From Sulfitobacter geojensis (GTDB lineage: Bacteria > Pseudomonadota > Alphaproteobacteria > Rhodobacterales > Rhodobacteraceae): a stretch of DNA of 64,000 nucleotides. Made by a program: the position numbers and the translations under genes. Below the pieces are notes generated by a model, which worked only from the letters and a program-made list of their open reading frames with translations, did not search any database and had not been told where the DNA came from. Location of the stretch: positions 2,356,001-2,420,000 of the forward strand of contig NZ_JASE01000005.1 of NCBI RefSeq assembly GCF_000622325.1, given 5' to 3'. Positions 39,362-48,491 of this stretch are shown here, one piece after another; positions within the stretch are counted from its first letter, which is position 1; every line of letters begins with the position of its first letter.

Positions 39362-41404
39362 ATGAGCAGTGATCCACTTGTTATCTTTACCCCTTCCGGC
39401 AAGCGGGGGCATTTTCCGGCCGGCACGCCGATCCTGACAGCTGCGCGCCAATTGGGCGTTGATCTGGATTCAGTTTGTGGCGGACGCGGCATTTGTTCGA
39501 AATGCCAAATCACACCGAGCTACGGAGAGTTTTCCAAACACGGGGTTACCGTGCAGGATAATGCATTGTCAGATTGGAATGCCGTCGAGCAGCGCTATCA
39601 GGACAAGCGTGGATTGATTTCAGGGCGCCGTCTGGGCTGTCAGGCGACGGTTCAGGGCGACATTGTGATTGATGTGCCGCCGGAAAGTCAGGTCCACAAG
39701 CAGGTGGTGCGCAAACGGGCAGAGGCGCGCGATATCGTGCTGAACCCTTCAACCAAACTCTATTACGTCGAGGTAGCCGAGCCTGACATGCACGACCCCT
39801 CCGGTGATCTGGAACGGTTGCGAATGGCATTGAAGGATCAATGGGAGATCGACAACGTCACGGTTGATTTGCACATACTGCAAAAGATGCAGCCCATCCT
39901 GCGCAAGGGCGGCTGGAAAATAACGGTTGCGCTGCATTCGGGCGATGATGAAAATCCCAACCGGATCATGCAGATCTGGCCCGGCTATTACGAGGGCACG
40001 GTATACGGTCTTGCTGTCGATCTGGGGTCTACCACCATCGCCGCGCATCTTTGCGATCTGGCGACCGGCGAAGTTGTGGCATCTTCCGGCGTGATGAACC
40101 CGCAGATCCGTTTTGGTGAAGACCTGATGAGCCGTGTCAGCTATTCCATGATGAATGACAGCGGGGCCGACGAAATGACCACCGCTGTCCGCGAAGGGAT
40201 GAACGGCCTGTTCAGTCAGGTCGCGTCAGAAGCAGAGATCGACAAGCAATTGATCGTTGACGTGGTGTTTGTCTGCAATCCGGTGATGCACCACTTGTTT
40301 TTAGGGATTGATCCGTTCGAGCTGGGACAGGCCCCTTTTGCGCTGGCCACCTCGGACGAAGTACGGCTGCGCGCATCTGATCTGGGGCTGAACATCCACC
40401 CGTCAGCACATGTCTACCTGCTGCCGTGCATCGCGGGCCATGTGGGGGCGGACGCCGCTGCGGTGGCCCTGTCCGAGGCGCCGGATAAATCCGACGACCT
40501 TGTTTTGATCGTGGACGTGGGCACCAATGCCGAAATCTTGCTGGGGAATAAGGAAAAGGTGTTGGCCTGTTCCTCGCCCACCGGACCTGCCTTTGAAGGT
40601 GCGCAGATCAGTTCAGGCCAGCGTGCTGCCCCGGGTGCCATTGAACGGGTCGAGATTGATCCGGTGACCAAGGTCCCGCGTTTCAAGGTGATCGGCAGCG
40701 ATCTGTGGTCCGATGATCCCGACTTCGAGGCCGCAATCGCCACCACGGGTGTCACGGGAATCTGTGGATCGGGCATCATCGAAATGGTGGCTGAAATGCG
40801 CATTCACGGCGTCGTCGATGCCCCCGGCCTGATCGGTACAGCCGCGCAAACGGGATCGCAGCACGTCTTTGCCGACGGGCGCACCAATTCCTATCTGGTC
40901 TATGACGGCACGGCCCAAGGCGGCCCCAAAATCACCGTGACCAACCGCGACATTCGCGAAATCCAGATGGCCAAGGCGGCGCTTTATTCCGGTGCACGTC
41001 TGTTGATGGACAAATTCGGCGTCGACAAAGTGGACCGCGTGGTACTGGCCGGCGCCTTCGGGGCGCATATCAGCACCAAACACGCGATGGTGCTGGGCAT
41101 GATCCCCGACTGCCCGCTGGACAAGGTGACGTCGGCGGGCAATGCCGCTGGCACGGGCGCGCGGATTGCTTTGCTGAACACGCAAGCGCGCGTGGAGATC
41201 GAGCAAACCGTGCGCGACATCCACAAGATCGAAACCGCAATCGAGCCGCGTTTTCAGGAGCATTTCGTGAATGCCTCGGCGATCCCCAATGCGGTCGAGC
41301 CGTTCCCGATCCTGAACTCTATCGTCACCCTGCCCAGCGAAACCTTCAACACCGGCAGTGACAACGGCGAAGGCGGCGGGCGACGCAGAAGGAAACGCAC
41401 ATGA
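39362..41404 (+). CDS. ASKHA-fold iron-sulfur protein, RACo-like (DUF4445)
   Basis: 680 residues. The N-terminal [2Fe-2S] ferredoxin domain has CGGRGICSKC (C-x5-C-x2-C, about 39-48) and a fourth cysteine in GCQATVQGD near 94. The C-terminal ASKHA ATPase fold includes GLAVDLGSTTIAAHLCDL, VVLAGAFGAHISTKHAM and a DVGTNAEILLG phosphate loop. Proteins of this make reactivate the cobalt of corrinoid proteins (RACo, RamA-type partners), as in methylamine or ether demethylation. No corrinoid protein or methyltransferase partner gene is visible in the window. The ATG at 39362 was chosen because the upstream residues show no homology. It overlaps the following methyltransferase by 4 bp. Confidence 0.85.
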   Translation: MSSDPLVIFTPSGKRGHFPAGTPILTAARQLGVDLDSVCGGRGICSKCQITPSYGEFSKHGVTVQDNALSDWNAVEQRYQDKRGLISGRRLGCQATVQGDIVIDVPPESQVHKQVVRKRAEARDIVLNPSTKLYYVEVAEPDMHDPSGDLERLRMALKDQWEIDNVTVDLHILQKMQPILRKGGWKITVALHSGDDENPNRIMQIWPGYYEGTVYGLAVDLGSTTIAAHLCDLATGEVVASSGVMNPQIRFGEDLMSRVSYSMMNDSGADEMTTAVREGMNGLFSQVASEAEIDKQLIVDVVFVCNPVMHHLFLGIDPFELGQAPFALATSDEVRLRASDLGLNIHPSAHVYLLPCIAGHVGADAAAVALSEAPDKSDDLVLIVDVGTNAEILLGNKEKVLACSSPTGPAFEGAQISSGQRAAPGAIERVEIDPVTKVPRFKVIGSDLWSDDPDFEAAIATTGVTGICGSGIIEMVAEMRIHGVVDAPGLIGTAAQTGSQHVFADGRTNSYLVYDGTAQGGPKITVTNRDIREIQMAKAALYSGARLLMDKFGVDKVDRVVLAGAFGAHISTKHAMVLGMIPDCPLDKVTSAGNAAGTGARIALLNTQARVEIEQTVRDIHKIETAIEPRFQEHFVNASAIPNAVEPFPILNSIVTLPSETFNTGSDNGEGGGRRRRKRT

Positions 41405-42249
41405 ACGGCGACAACGCAGACCAGCAAACGTTTTGGACGGATCAGACCGGCCCCACGTGGGTCGCGCAGATGGCCGCGATGGATGATCAACTGGCCCCTG
41501 TGTTGGCCCAATTGTTGCAACGCGCAAATCTGCGTGCCGGTGAAGATGTGATCGACATCGGCTGCGGGGCGGGCACCAGCACATTGCAGGCGATGCATCA
41601 GGTCGGGCCCACAGGCACCGTGCTTGGTGCGGACATCTCTGCAACCTTGCTGGATGTGGCACGCGCGCGCGCAAAGACATTTGGCAATGTCGGTTTTCTG
41701 CATGCGGATGCGCAAACCCACGCGTTTGAACCCGCGGGTTTCGATTGTCTGATTTCACGGTTCGGGGTGATGTTTTTCGAGGATTCGACCGCGGCTTTTG
41801 CCAATATGACCAAAGCGTTGCGCCCCGACGGGCGGATGGTGTTTGCAACTTGGGGGGCGATCCCGGAAAACCCGTATTTCACCCTGCCTGCCAAAGTCGC
41901 GAAAGACGTTATCGGTGCCGTGCCCAAAACGGACCCCGACGGCCCCGGCCCTTTTGCGTTCCGCGACCCTAACCGCGTGGCATCCCTTCTTTCCGCTGCC
42001 GGACTGGCCGATATCGAACCTCAAGAGGTCACTTTGGCCCTCACGCCTTCGGGCGACGCGGCCTCGGTTGCCGCGCTGATGTGCGAAATCGGACCCGCAG
42101 AACGTGCCCTCTCGCATTTCGAGGTCGACCCCGCCGGCCGCGCCCGTCTTGTACATGCTTTGACAGAGGCATTGGCCCCGTTGCAAACCCCTGATGGCAT
42201 TCGCATTCCCGCCCGCATCAATTTCTTTACCGCGCGCAAACCCGCTTGA
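41401..42249 (+). CDS. Class I SAM-dependent methyltransferase
   Basis: 282 residues. SAM motif I is VIDIGCGAGTSTLQA near residue 50, followed by VLGADISATLLD and NVGFLHADAQTHAF. The pattern fits UbiE-type and other class I methyltransferases with a later helical cap. Its ATG overlaps the ASKHA stop (ATGA), so it may act on the same corrinoid or a substrate in that system; this is inference. Substrate unknown. Confidence 0.85.
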   Translation: MNGDNADQQTFWTDQTGPTWVAQMAAMDDQLAPVLAQLLQRANLRAGEDVIDIGCGAGTSTLQAMHQVGPTGTVLGADISATLLDVARARAKTFGNVGFLHADAQTHAFEPAGFDCLISRFGVMFFEDSTAAFANMTKALRPDGRMVFATWGAIPENPYFTLPAKVAKDVIGAVPKTDPDGPGPFAFRDPNRVASLLSAAGLADIEPQEVTLALTPSGDAASVAALMCEIGPAERALSHFEVDPAGRARLVHALTEALAPLQTPDGIRIPARINFFTARKPA

Positions 42250-42286
42250 CGTGCCTTTGCCTGCGCCCTATCTCAGGGTCCGAGTG

Positions 42287-42360
42287 GCGGGTATGGTGAA
42301 AAGGTATCACGGCAGCTTCCCAAGCTTTAGTTACGAGTTCGATTCTCGTTACCCGCTCCA
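42287..42360 (+). tRNA. tRNA-Gly (anticodon CCC)
   Basis: 74 nt with encoded CCA. Acceptor GCGGGTA pairs TACCCGC, D-arm GTGA/TCAC, T-arm ACGAG-TTCGATT-CTCGT. The anticodon loop is TTCCCAA, giving CCC for GGG codons. The anticodon stem has a C-T mismatch and G-T wobble, which is weak but usual for this isoacceptor. Confidence 0.95.
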
Positions 42361-42500
42361 AACACACCCTGATAAGCTGGCGGTATCTCGATAAAAATCG
42401 CATTTCGTTGATGGCGCGACCTTGGTGACGCAGGCGTTGCCATGCAACGTCACGCAACACATCACGGCGTGCAAATGCGAAACACATCTAAAGGGGGTAA
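42361..42500. other. Short spacer between the two tRNA genes, with a hairpin
   Basis: Contains CGTTGC-CAT-GCAACG (42435-42449), a perfect 6-bp stem with no T-run. It could help end transcription from one of the tRNA genes. No other feature is seen. Confidence 0.35.
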
Positions 42501-42590
42501 TGGCGGATCGACAGGGATTCGAACCCTGGAGACGATCTCTCGCCTACACACTTTCCAGGCGTGCGCCTTCGACCACTCGGCCACCGATCC
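42501..42590 (-). tRNA. tRNA-Ser (anticodon GGA)
   Basis: 90 nt including CCA, class II with the long variable arm. On the minus strand acceptor GGATCGG pairs TCGATCC. The anticodon loop is CTGGAAA, giving GGA for TCC and TCT codons. The T-arm is CAGGG-TTCGAAT-CCCTG. Confidence 0.97.
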
Positions 42591-42671
42591 ATTGCGCGGG
42601 GTTTAGTATGACCGCGCCCCCCTTTGCAAGAGCGAAAACGCACACTTAGCCGCATTCCCTGTCAGTAAGTT

Positions 42672-43391
42672 TCAACTGTCCAGATGAAGATAGACGCGAC
42701 GGTTCATTCGGCCCTTGTTTTCAATCTTGCCCAGACGCAATGCGCCGATTTCACCGGTCCGCGCCACATGGGTGCCGCCGCAGGGTTGCAGGTCAATCCA
42801 GCCGTTGTCTTCACCGATACGGATCAGCCGCACGTCATCCGCGCCCTTGGGCGGGCGCACGGCCATGGTTTTGACCAGATGCGGATTGGCGGCAAGGTCC
42901 GCCTGCGTCATCCAGCCCTCGCTGACCCGCAGGTCCAGATCAACAAATTCGTTCAGCTCGTCTTGGATTCCGTCACGATCATGGGGCGCATCAGGCATGT
43001 CGAAATCCAGTCGCCCGTGGGTTGCGGAAACCTGACCACCGGTCACGGCAAACGGCATCGACACCGACAACAGATGCAGCGCTGTGTGCACGCGCATGTG
43101 TTTATGGCGTCGGTCCCAATCCAGTTCATGCACCACATGGGCCCCCTGCGGCGGCAATGCGGATGCCTCGGCAGGGACCAGCACAATTGCGCCGCCCTCG
43201 CCCTTGACCGTTGTGGCGATGGGCAGACGTTGGCCATCCCAGCTGATCCAACCGGAATCCCCCGGTTGTCCGCCACCGGTGGGGTAGAACAGCGATTGAT
43301 CCAGCACGATCCCGCCCTCGGGCGTGATCTGTTGAACCACAGCCGGCGCGTCACGCCGGTAGGCGTCTTCGCGATACAACATGCGCGTCAT
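42672..43391 (-). CDS. Free-standing alanyl-tRNA editing protein (AlaX)
   Basis: 239 residues. The editing domain motifs are HTALHLLSVSM (H-x3-H, near 99-103) and CGGTHVARTGEIGALRLGKI near 203, matching the AlaX class of trans-editing factors. It removes mischarged serine or glycine from tRNA-Ala. AlaS, encoded at 28274, has its own editing domain, so this is a second layer. Start overlaps the MscS gene stop by 4 bp. Confidence 0.9.
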   Translation of the reverse strand: MTRMLYREDAYRRDAPAVVQQITPEGGIVLDQSLFYPTGGGQPGDSGWISWDGQRLPIATTVKGEGGAIVLVPAEASALPPQGAHVVHELDWDRRHKHMRVHTALHLLSVSMPFAVTGGQVSATHGRLDFDMPDAPHDRDGIQDELNEFVDLDLRVSEGWMTQADLAANPHLVKTMAVRPPKGADDVRLIRIGEDNGWIDLQPCGGTHVARTGEIGALRLGKIENKGRMNRRVYLHLDS

Positions 43392-45820
43392 GTTTGTTCT
43401 CCTTCCGGTGCATCCGCATCCGGTGGTGCCGGTTCGGGGTCTGTCGCCTCTGATGTCTCGGGTTCTTCTGTTGTGCCGCTGTGCGGCGCCCCCGCTGACG
43501 GCGCTGCGACGTGGCTTCGCAAAGATTCGGGATTGCGCAGCCAGACATCGCGCTGTGCAAAGGGAATTTCGATGCCCGCTTGCGCAAACTTGGCGACGAT
43601 TTCATGGTTGATGTCATTCTTGACGTTCATCATGAAATTCACATCGCGCAACACGCAGCGCACTTCGAACTCCAAGGCATCCGCGCCAAAATTCAACAGA
43701 AAGATGGAGGGGGGCGGGGTCAGCAATACCATTGGATGCGCCTCGGCAATCTCGCGCAGGATGGTTTCGACCTGTCGGGTATCGCTGCCATAGGCCACGC
43801 CCACCGGTATAATCACGCGCCCCACGGTATTGCCGCGGGTATAATTGGTGACCGTGCCGCTGATCAGATCGGCGTTGGGCACGATCACGTCGGTCTTGTC
43901 AAAGGTTTCGATCCGGGTCGAGCGCACCGAAATGCCGCGCACATATCCCATCTGGTCACCGACCTCGATCCAGTCGCCTTCGGAAATCGGGCGCTCGATC
44001 AGCAAAATGATGCCGGACACAAAGTTGCTGACGATGTTTTGCAGACCGAAACCGATACCAACCGACAAGGCCCCCGCCACAATGGCAAGCGAGCTAAGGT
44101 CAATGCCCGCGCCGGTGATCGCCGCAAGGGTTGCCAGAAAAATACCGACATACCCCAAGCCCGACACAATGGCATTCTGCCCGCCCGCATCAATGCGGGT
44201 TTTGGGCAGAACATTGCTTTTCAGCGCCGACTGCACCAACCGCGTCAGCACATAGCCCACGGCAAATATCGCGGCAAAAGCGATGAAATCCGTCGGCGAG
44301 ATCTGGCTGTCTCCGACCGCGAAACCCCGCAGGAACACGGCCCAAAGCTCGGTCAGGTCGGTGACCCGAACACCCCAAACCAGGGCCAGCAGCGGCATGA
44401 CCAGCACCAACAGGATAAACCCGAAAAGGACCGGCAATAACGTATCGCGCGCCTGAATCCCCTGCCCTGTCACCGCGCCATAAACATCAGCTGCAAAGCG
44501 TTGCAGCGCCATGACCAGCCCCAGCAAGGTCAGGGTCATAAAATACGGCGGCAGCAGCGCGTCGGCTGCACGCAGATAGCCGATGGCCGCGAGGACAGGC
44601 GTCACGATCGCGACCAGTATCGCCCCCTTGCCCAAAAAGCGCATCACCCGCGCCATTGTCGAGGCACGCAATTCTGCGGCGACGGTGTCGTCCTGTTCAG
44701 GGTCGCTTACCTTGCCCAACAGCTTGCCGATGAAATAAAGCGACACGGCCGCCAGCACGGTGATCGGGAACAACAACACCGATTTCGAAGCCGGTGAAGG
44801 GTCGCCCGCATCCAGAATTTCCGCAACCAGTGCGGCAACCACGATCAACGCGGTGATGATGGACACATGGAACCGGCCAATCCGCCGGTCTTGTTCGCTC
44901 AGGGGGATCAGCGCTTCGTCGTCGTCGCGCGCAAACACCCGTTCCGAAACCCAGCGCACGCCTAGCATCATGCCGCCAAGGAAGGCGAACAACATGAACA
45001 TCTCGTCCAGCCGCGGCCCGAAAAACCCCGTTGAAATCGCGGCCAGAGCCAGCAGGTTCAATCCCGCAAACGGCAGGAAAATCCGCAACAGCGATACCAG
45101 AAACCGCCAGATGCCAAAGCCGCGTCCGCCCAGATTATGCAGGCGCCTGACGATCATCTGCGACCAGTTCCGCCCGCGAAAAATCAGCACCAGGCCCAAA
45201 GCGGTCAATGACAGGGTGACCGGCAAGGTCTGGCGCAGGTCACCCGAAGGGCCACCGGTCTCCGGCGCTTCGTTCCAAAGACCTGCAAGCGCGTTTTTCA
45301 TGTCCAGCAGGGCTGGCTGCCAGTAGATGGGATAAAGCGGCGATGGCGTTGTTTCGAGCAGTTGCTCGGCCTGCCGGTCACGCAACGCCTGGTCAATCTG
45401 GCTGATGATCGCGTCCGCACGGACAAATTCGGCCTCGGCGCGCTGCACCGGTACCAGCAGTTCCTGCAACTGCGCCTTCAGTTCCTCGCGGGCTGCGGCA
45501 ACATCCGGGGCTTCGGGCGTTGCGCCCTCGCCTTCGGGTTCCGGTCCAAGGGCCGCCAGTTGTTCACGCAGGGTCGCAATGCGGCTGCTGTTCTGCCCTG
45601 TGGCCTCTCGAAAACCGGTACGAAACGCCACCATTTCGGCGCGCAACGCTTCCAACCGGTTGTCCGTGCTGTTTTCGGAATCCAGTGCCTGCTCTGCGGC
45701 ATCTGCGGCCACGCTCCAACGGGTAACCTCCGACGGGCCGGCACTTTGCCCGACAGCAGCAAAGGCCAAGGCAAACACCAAGGCCAAGGACAGCCCGATG
45801 CGTGACAGGGTGCGTTGCAT
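43388..45820 (-). CDS. Large mechanosensitive channel (MscS family, with DUF3772)
   Basis: About 810 residues. A signal peptide leads (RTLSRIGLSLALVFALAFA), followed by a coiled periplasmic DUF3772-type segment (about 30-150, rich in Glu/Gln/Ala). About ten membrane helices precede the MscS pore helix and core near 600-650: LVGALSVGIGFGLQNIVSNFV. The beta domain follows (VGDQMGYVRGISVRSTRIET). The C-terminus is acidic and proline-rich. It releases osmolytes on hypo-osmotic shock. ATG at 45820 overlaps the cysK stop by one base (TGATG); a GTG lies one codon earlier. Confidence 0.9.
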   Translation of the reverse strand: MQRTLSRIGLSLALVFALAFAAVGQSAGPSEVTRWSVAADAAEQALDSENSTDNRLEALRAEMVAFRTGFREATGQNSSRIATLREQLAALGPEPEGEGATPEAPDVAAAREELKAQLQELLVPVQRAEAEFVRADAIISQIDQALRDRQAEQLLETTPSPLYPIYWQPALLDMKNALAGLWNEAPETGGPSGDLRQTLPVTLSLTALGLVLIFRGRNWSQMIVRRLHNLGGRGFGIWRFLVSLLRIFLPFAGLNLLALAAISTGFFGPRLDEMFMLFAFLGGMMLGVRWVSERVFARDDDEALIPLSEQDRRIGRFHVSIITALIVVAALVAEILDAGDPSPASKSVLLFPITVLAAVSLYFIGKLLGKVSDPEQDDTVAAELRASTMARVMRFLGKGAILVAIVTPVLAAIGYLRAADALLPPYFMTLTLLGLVMALQRFAADVYGAVTGQGIQARDTLLPVLFGFILLVLVMPLLALVWGVRVTDLTELWAVFLRGFAVGDSQISPTDFIAFAAIFAVGYVLTRLVQSALKSNVLPKTRIDAGGQNAIVSGLGYVGIFLATLAAITGAGIDLSSLAIVAGALSVGIGFGLQNIVSNFVSGIILLIERPISEGDWIEVGDQMGYVRGISVRSTRIETFDKTDVIVPNADLISGTVTNYTRGNTVGRVIIPVGVAYGSDTRQVETILREIAEAHPMVLLTPPPSIFLLNFGADALEFEVRCVLRDVNFMMNVKNDINHEIVAKFAQAGIEIPFAQRDVWLRNPESLRSHVAAPSAGAPHSGTTEEPETSEATDPEPAPPDADAPEGEQT

Positions 45821-46854
45821 CACAGGTCTTCAAAAACCTCAGGCAGCACAACCGGTTCGCGGTCAAGCCAGCTTGGCACCGGCAGTCCCTTTTCACGCAG
45901 GAAGGCCGGATTGAACAGTTTGGACTGATAACGCGTGCCAAAATCACACAGCACCGTCACAATTGTATGCCCTGGCCCCAGTTCCCGTGCCAGACGCATG
46001 GCTCCCGCCACGTTCACACCGGAAGACGCCCCCAGACAAAGCCCCTCGTCCTGCAACAGGTCGAACACCACCGGCAGCGCCTCCGCGTCGGAAATGTTAT
46101 AGCTGAAATCCGGTTTGAACCCTTCAAGGTTCTTGGTAATCCGCACCTGCCCGATGCCTTCGGCAATCGAACCGCCCTCAGCCGTCAGCTCTCCGGTGGT
46201 GTAATAATTGTGCAGCGCGGCACCATCAGGGTCTGCCAGCGCAATCTTGACGCCCTTGGGCTGAAGCACATGCGAGATCCCCGCCAGCGTGCCGCCCGAC
46301 CCGACAGCGCAACAAAAGCCGTCTACCTTGCCGTCGGTCTGTTCCCAGATTTCGGGGCCTGTGGTTTCGATATGCGCCTGACGGTTGGCGACGTTATCGA
46401 ACTGGTTGGCCCAGATGACCCCTTCGTTGGTGGTGCGCGCCAAGGCGTTTGCCAGCCGTTCGGAGTAGCGGATAAAATTGTTGGGATTGCGGTAAGGGGC
46501 TGCCGGTACTTGCACCAGTTCCGCGCCTGCCAGCCGCAGCATGTCTTTCTTTTCTTCCGATTGCGTTTCGGGAATCACGATGACGGTTTTGAATCCCATC
46601 GACGATCCGACCAGCGCCAGACCGATTCCGGTATTGCCTGCAGTGCCCTCGACAATGGTGCCGCCTGGCTTCAGCGTGCCTTTGGCAATCGCATCCTGAA
46701 TGATGAACAGGGCCGCGCGATCCTTGACCGACTGGCCGGGGTTCATAAACTCGGCCTTGCCGAGGATCTCGCACCCCGTGGCGGCAGACGGGCCGCGCAG
46801 CTTGATGAGTGGTGTTTTGCCTACGGCCTTGGCCAGATCAGATGCGACGTGCAT
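45820..46854 (-). CDS. cysK: Cysteine synthase A
   Basis: 344 residues. PLP lysine lies in NPGQSVKDRAALFII (near 41), and the substrate loop EGTAGNTGIGLALVG and the pyridoxal phosphate loop GSGGTLAGISH are intact. Makes cysteine from O-acetylserine and sulfide. The ATG at 46854 is preferred over a TTG four codons upstream. It follows trgB on the same strand after a 34-bp gap, the same order reported for the tellurite resistance locus of Rhodobacter sphaeroides. Confidence 0.93.
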   Translation of the reverse strand: MHVASDLAKAVGKTPLIKLRGPSAATGCEILGKAEFMNPGQSVKDRAALFIIQDAIAKGTLKPGGTIVEGTAGNTGIGLALVGSSMGFKTVIVIPETQSEEKKDMLRLAGAELVQVPAAPYRNPNNFIRYSERLANALARTTNEGVIWANQFDNVANRQAHIETTGPEIWEQTDGKVDGFCCAVGSGGTLAGISHVLQPKGVKIALADPDGAALHNYYTTGELTAEGGSIAEGIGQVRITKNLEGFKPDFSYNISDAEALPVVFDLLQDEGLCLGASSGVNVAGAMRLARELGPGHTIVTVLCDFGTRYQSKLFNPAFLREKGLPVPSWLDREPVVLPEVFEDL

Positions 46855-46888
46855 GGAAGCCCCCAAAAGTTACAGCTGCGGCGCAGCG

Positions 46889-48022
46889 TTATTCCCCCTC
46901 AGGTGTATCTGTCGGCCCCACAGACCTCAAGCGATCCCTGTGATGCGCGAGATAATAAGCGGCCATCACCACGGGCGCATTCGCCAGATCAAAACGCGCC
47001 ACCCGCGCCATCAATTCATCAAACGACATCAAATGCGACCGGATGTCTTCGTGCTCGGTGTCCAGCCCGCCGGTACCGGCCTGCGCGTCGGGCAGATCGG
47101 CAAGTCCTAGATAAACATAGTAAAACCCGGTTGACGTGGCAGGGCTCGGGTAAGCTTCGGCAACCTTTTCCAAAGGGCCAAGGGTCAAACCTGCCTCTTC
47201 GCGCGCTTCGCGCCGCGCGGCCTGTTCCGGCGTTTCGCCCGGGTCCACCCGCCCAGCAACCGGTTCAAGCTGCCATATGGCACGATCCCCGCGCGCAAGC
47301 GGCCCGATACGCACCTGTTCTACCAACAACACACGGTCGCGCGCCGGATCATATGGCAGAACAATTGCCGCATCCGCGTCAATCAGCACCGCCCGTTCAA
47401 GCGTTTCGGACATCGCCCCGTCGAACCGCGCATGGCGCAATGTGATATCGTCCAACGCATAGAATTTGGAATAGCTGCGTGTGCGCCTTTGCACGTCAAT
47501 CTCGCCGGTGAAACTGTCCTGACTGTGCAAAGACCGCGCCGCGCGGACCTGCGCATCGGCGCGCGCGCGAATGACGGGAAACATTTCCGCCACCTCGTCG
47601 CGGGTCCGCGTCCCACGATACCCCATCACTTCCTGCGCCGCGATCACGCTCATCTCGCCGGACCGCTGCGCCCAATCGCGCAATGACCACGGGCCGTTTG
47701 GCGTCCATAGCCCCGCTTGGGGCACATAAACCTCCGCCGCCTGCCCGTCTGCCACGGTCACCGGCACCAGATCATAGGCAAAACTGCCCTCGTAGAAATC
47801 CAGCCGCGCGATGTCTTCCGCGCTTAACCCGCGCACCAATACGCCCGTCGCAACTTCACCGACCTGTTCTTCGATCATCGGAAACGGTCCTTCGGCCACC
47901 GCACTGACGCGATACCCCTCCAGCGCGGCATCGGCCGTGTCGATGTCACCGGCGGGTCGCCCCAGCACCACCTCCAACAGGGGAAGATGACGCAAAGTGC
48001 CATAGAAGAATAGGTTTTTCAT
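46889..48022 (-). CDS. trgB: TrgB-like fusion: gamma-glutamylcyclotransferase plus NUDIX hydrolase
   Basis: 377 residues, two domains. The N-terminal third starts MKNLFFYGTLRHLPLLEVVL, the FYGTL motif of AIG2/GGCT cyclotransferases. The C-terminal NUDIX box is GRVDPGETPEQAARREARE near 250, continuing EAGLTLGPLEK, with ADP-ribose pyrophosphatase character. The start at 48022 leaves the first start (48049) inside trgA. trgAB and cysK are known from R. sphaeroides as tellurite-resistance genes; the mechanism is not settled. Confidence 0.85.
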   Translation of the reverse strand: MKNLFFYGTLRHLPLLEVVLGRPAGDIDTADAALEGYRVSAVAEGPFPMIEEQVGEVATGVLVRGLSAEDIARLDFYEGSFAYDLVPVTVADGQAAEVYVPQAGLWTPNGPWSLRDWAQRSGEMSVIAAQEVMGYRGTRTRDEVAEMFPVIRARADAQVRAARSLHSQDSFTGEIDVQRRTRSYSKFYALDDITLRHARFDGAMSETLERAVLIDADAAIVLPYDPARDRVLLVEQVRIGPLARGDRAIWQLEPVAGRVDPGETPEQAARREAREEAGLTLGPLEKVAEAYPSPATSTGFYYVYLGLADLPDAQAGTGGLDTEHEDIRSHLMSFDELMARVARFDLANAPVVMAAYYLAHHRDRLRSVGPTDTPEGE

Positions 48023-48026
48023 GACC

Positions 48027-48467
48027 TTAGGGCCATCTGTTCGCGGCAAACTCTGTCATCAAACCGCAAAAGACCGTCCCCACAAGCAGGCCAAGACCGA
48101 TCGGCACCGTCGCAACAATTACCGCGTATTCGGCACCAATCTTGAAGATCGCCACAACCGCCTCAAACGGACCATCGTAGCGGTTTCGCATGGCCAGGCG
48201 GACCATTTCGTTGATCGCCTGCACACCGATGCCCCAAAGCATCAGCAAAAACATCCCCGTGAGCCCGTTGTTGATTGCGGCTGTGGTACCACGGCCCGCT
48301 CTGCGCCCCATGGCAATCCATCCAACCCCAAGACCGATACAGATGTTAACCGGTATGAAGTACCCGAAATCCGTGCTCTCCGGCATCAACGGCATCACCA
48401 TCAAAGAGATGAAATATGCCGTGATGGCCACACAAAAAGCAGCCATCAATCGCGCAGCGGTGGGCAT
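48027..48467 (-). CDS. trgA: TrgA-family membrane protein
   Basis: 146 residues, four hydrophobic helices: MAAFCVAITAYFISLMVMPL, VNICIGLGVGWIAMG, TGMFLLMLWGIGV and VIVATVPIGLGLLVG. First gene of trgA-trgB-cysK, 4 bp before trgB. Linked to tellurite resistance by its R. sphaeroides relative; the molecular role of the membrane protein is unknown. Confidence 0.82.
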   Translation of the reverse strand: MPTAARLMAAFCVAITAYFISLMVMPLMPESTDFGYFIPVNICIGLGVGWIAMGRRAGRGTTAAINNGLTGMFLLMLWGIGVQAINEMVRLAMRNRYDGPFEAVVAIFKIGAEYAVIVATVPIGLGLLVGTVFCGLMTEFAANRWP

Positions 48468-48491
48468 GAACGTGCTCCTGTTACATCCCCG

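Noticed and set aside
40613..41848. 411-codon minus-strand frame over the ASKHA and methyltransferase genes
   Set aside because: Antisense shadow, low-complexity Arg/His-rich composition.
42435..42449. Hairpin between the tRNA genes as a terminator
   Set aside because: No T-run and only 6 bp; kept as a minor note within the spacer.
42422..42649. 75-codon frame overlapping tRNA-Ser
   Set aside because: Covers the antisense of an intact tRNA gene; translation of noncoding sequence.
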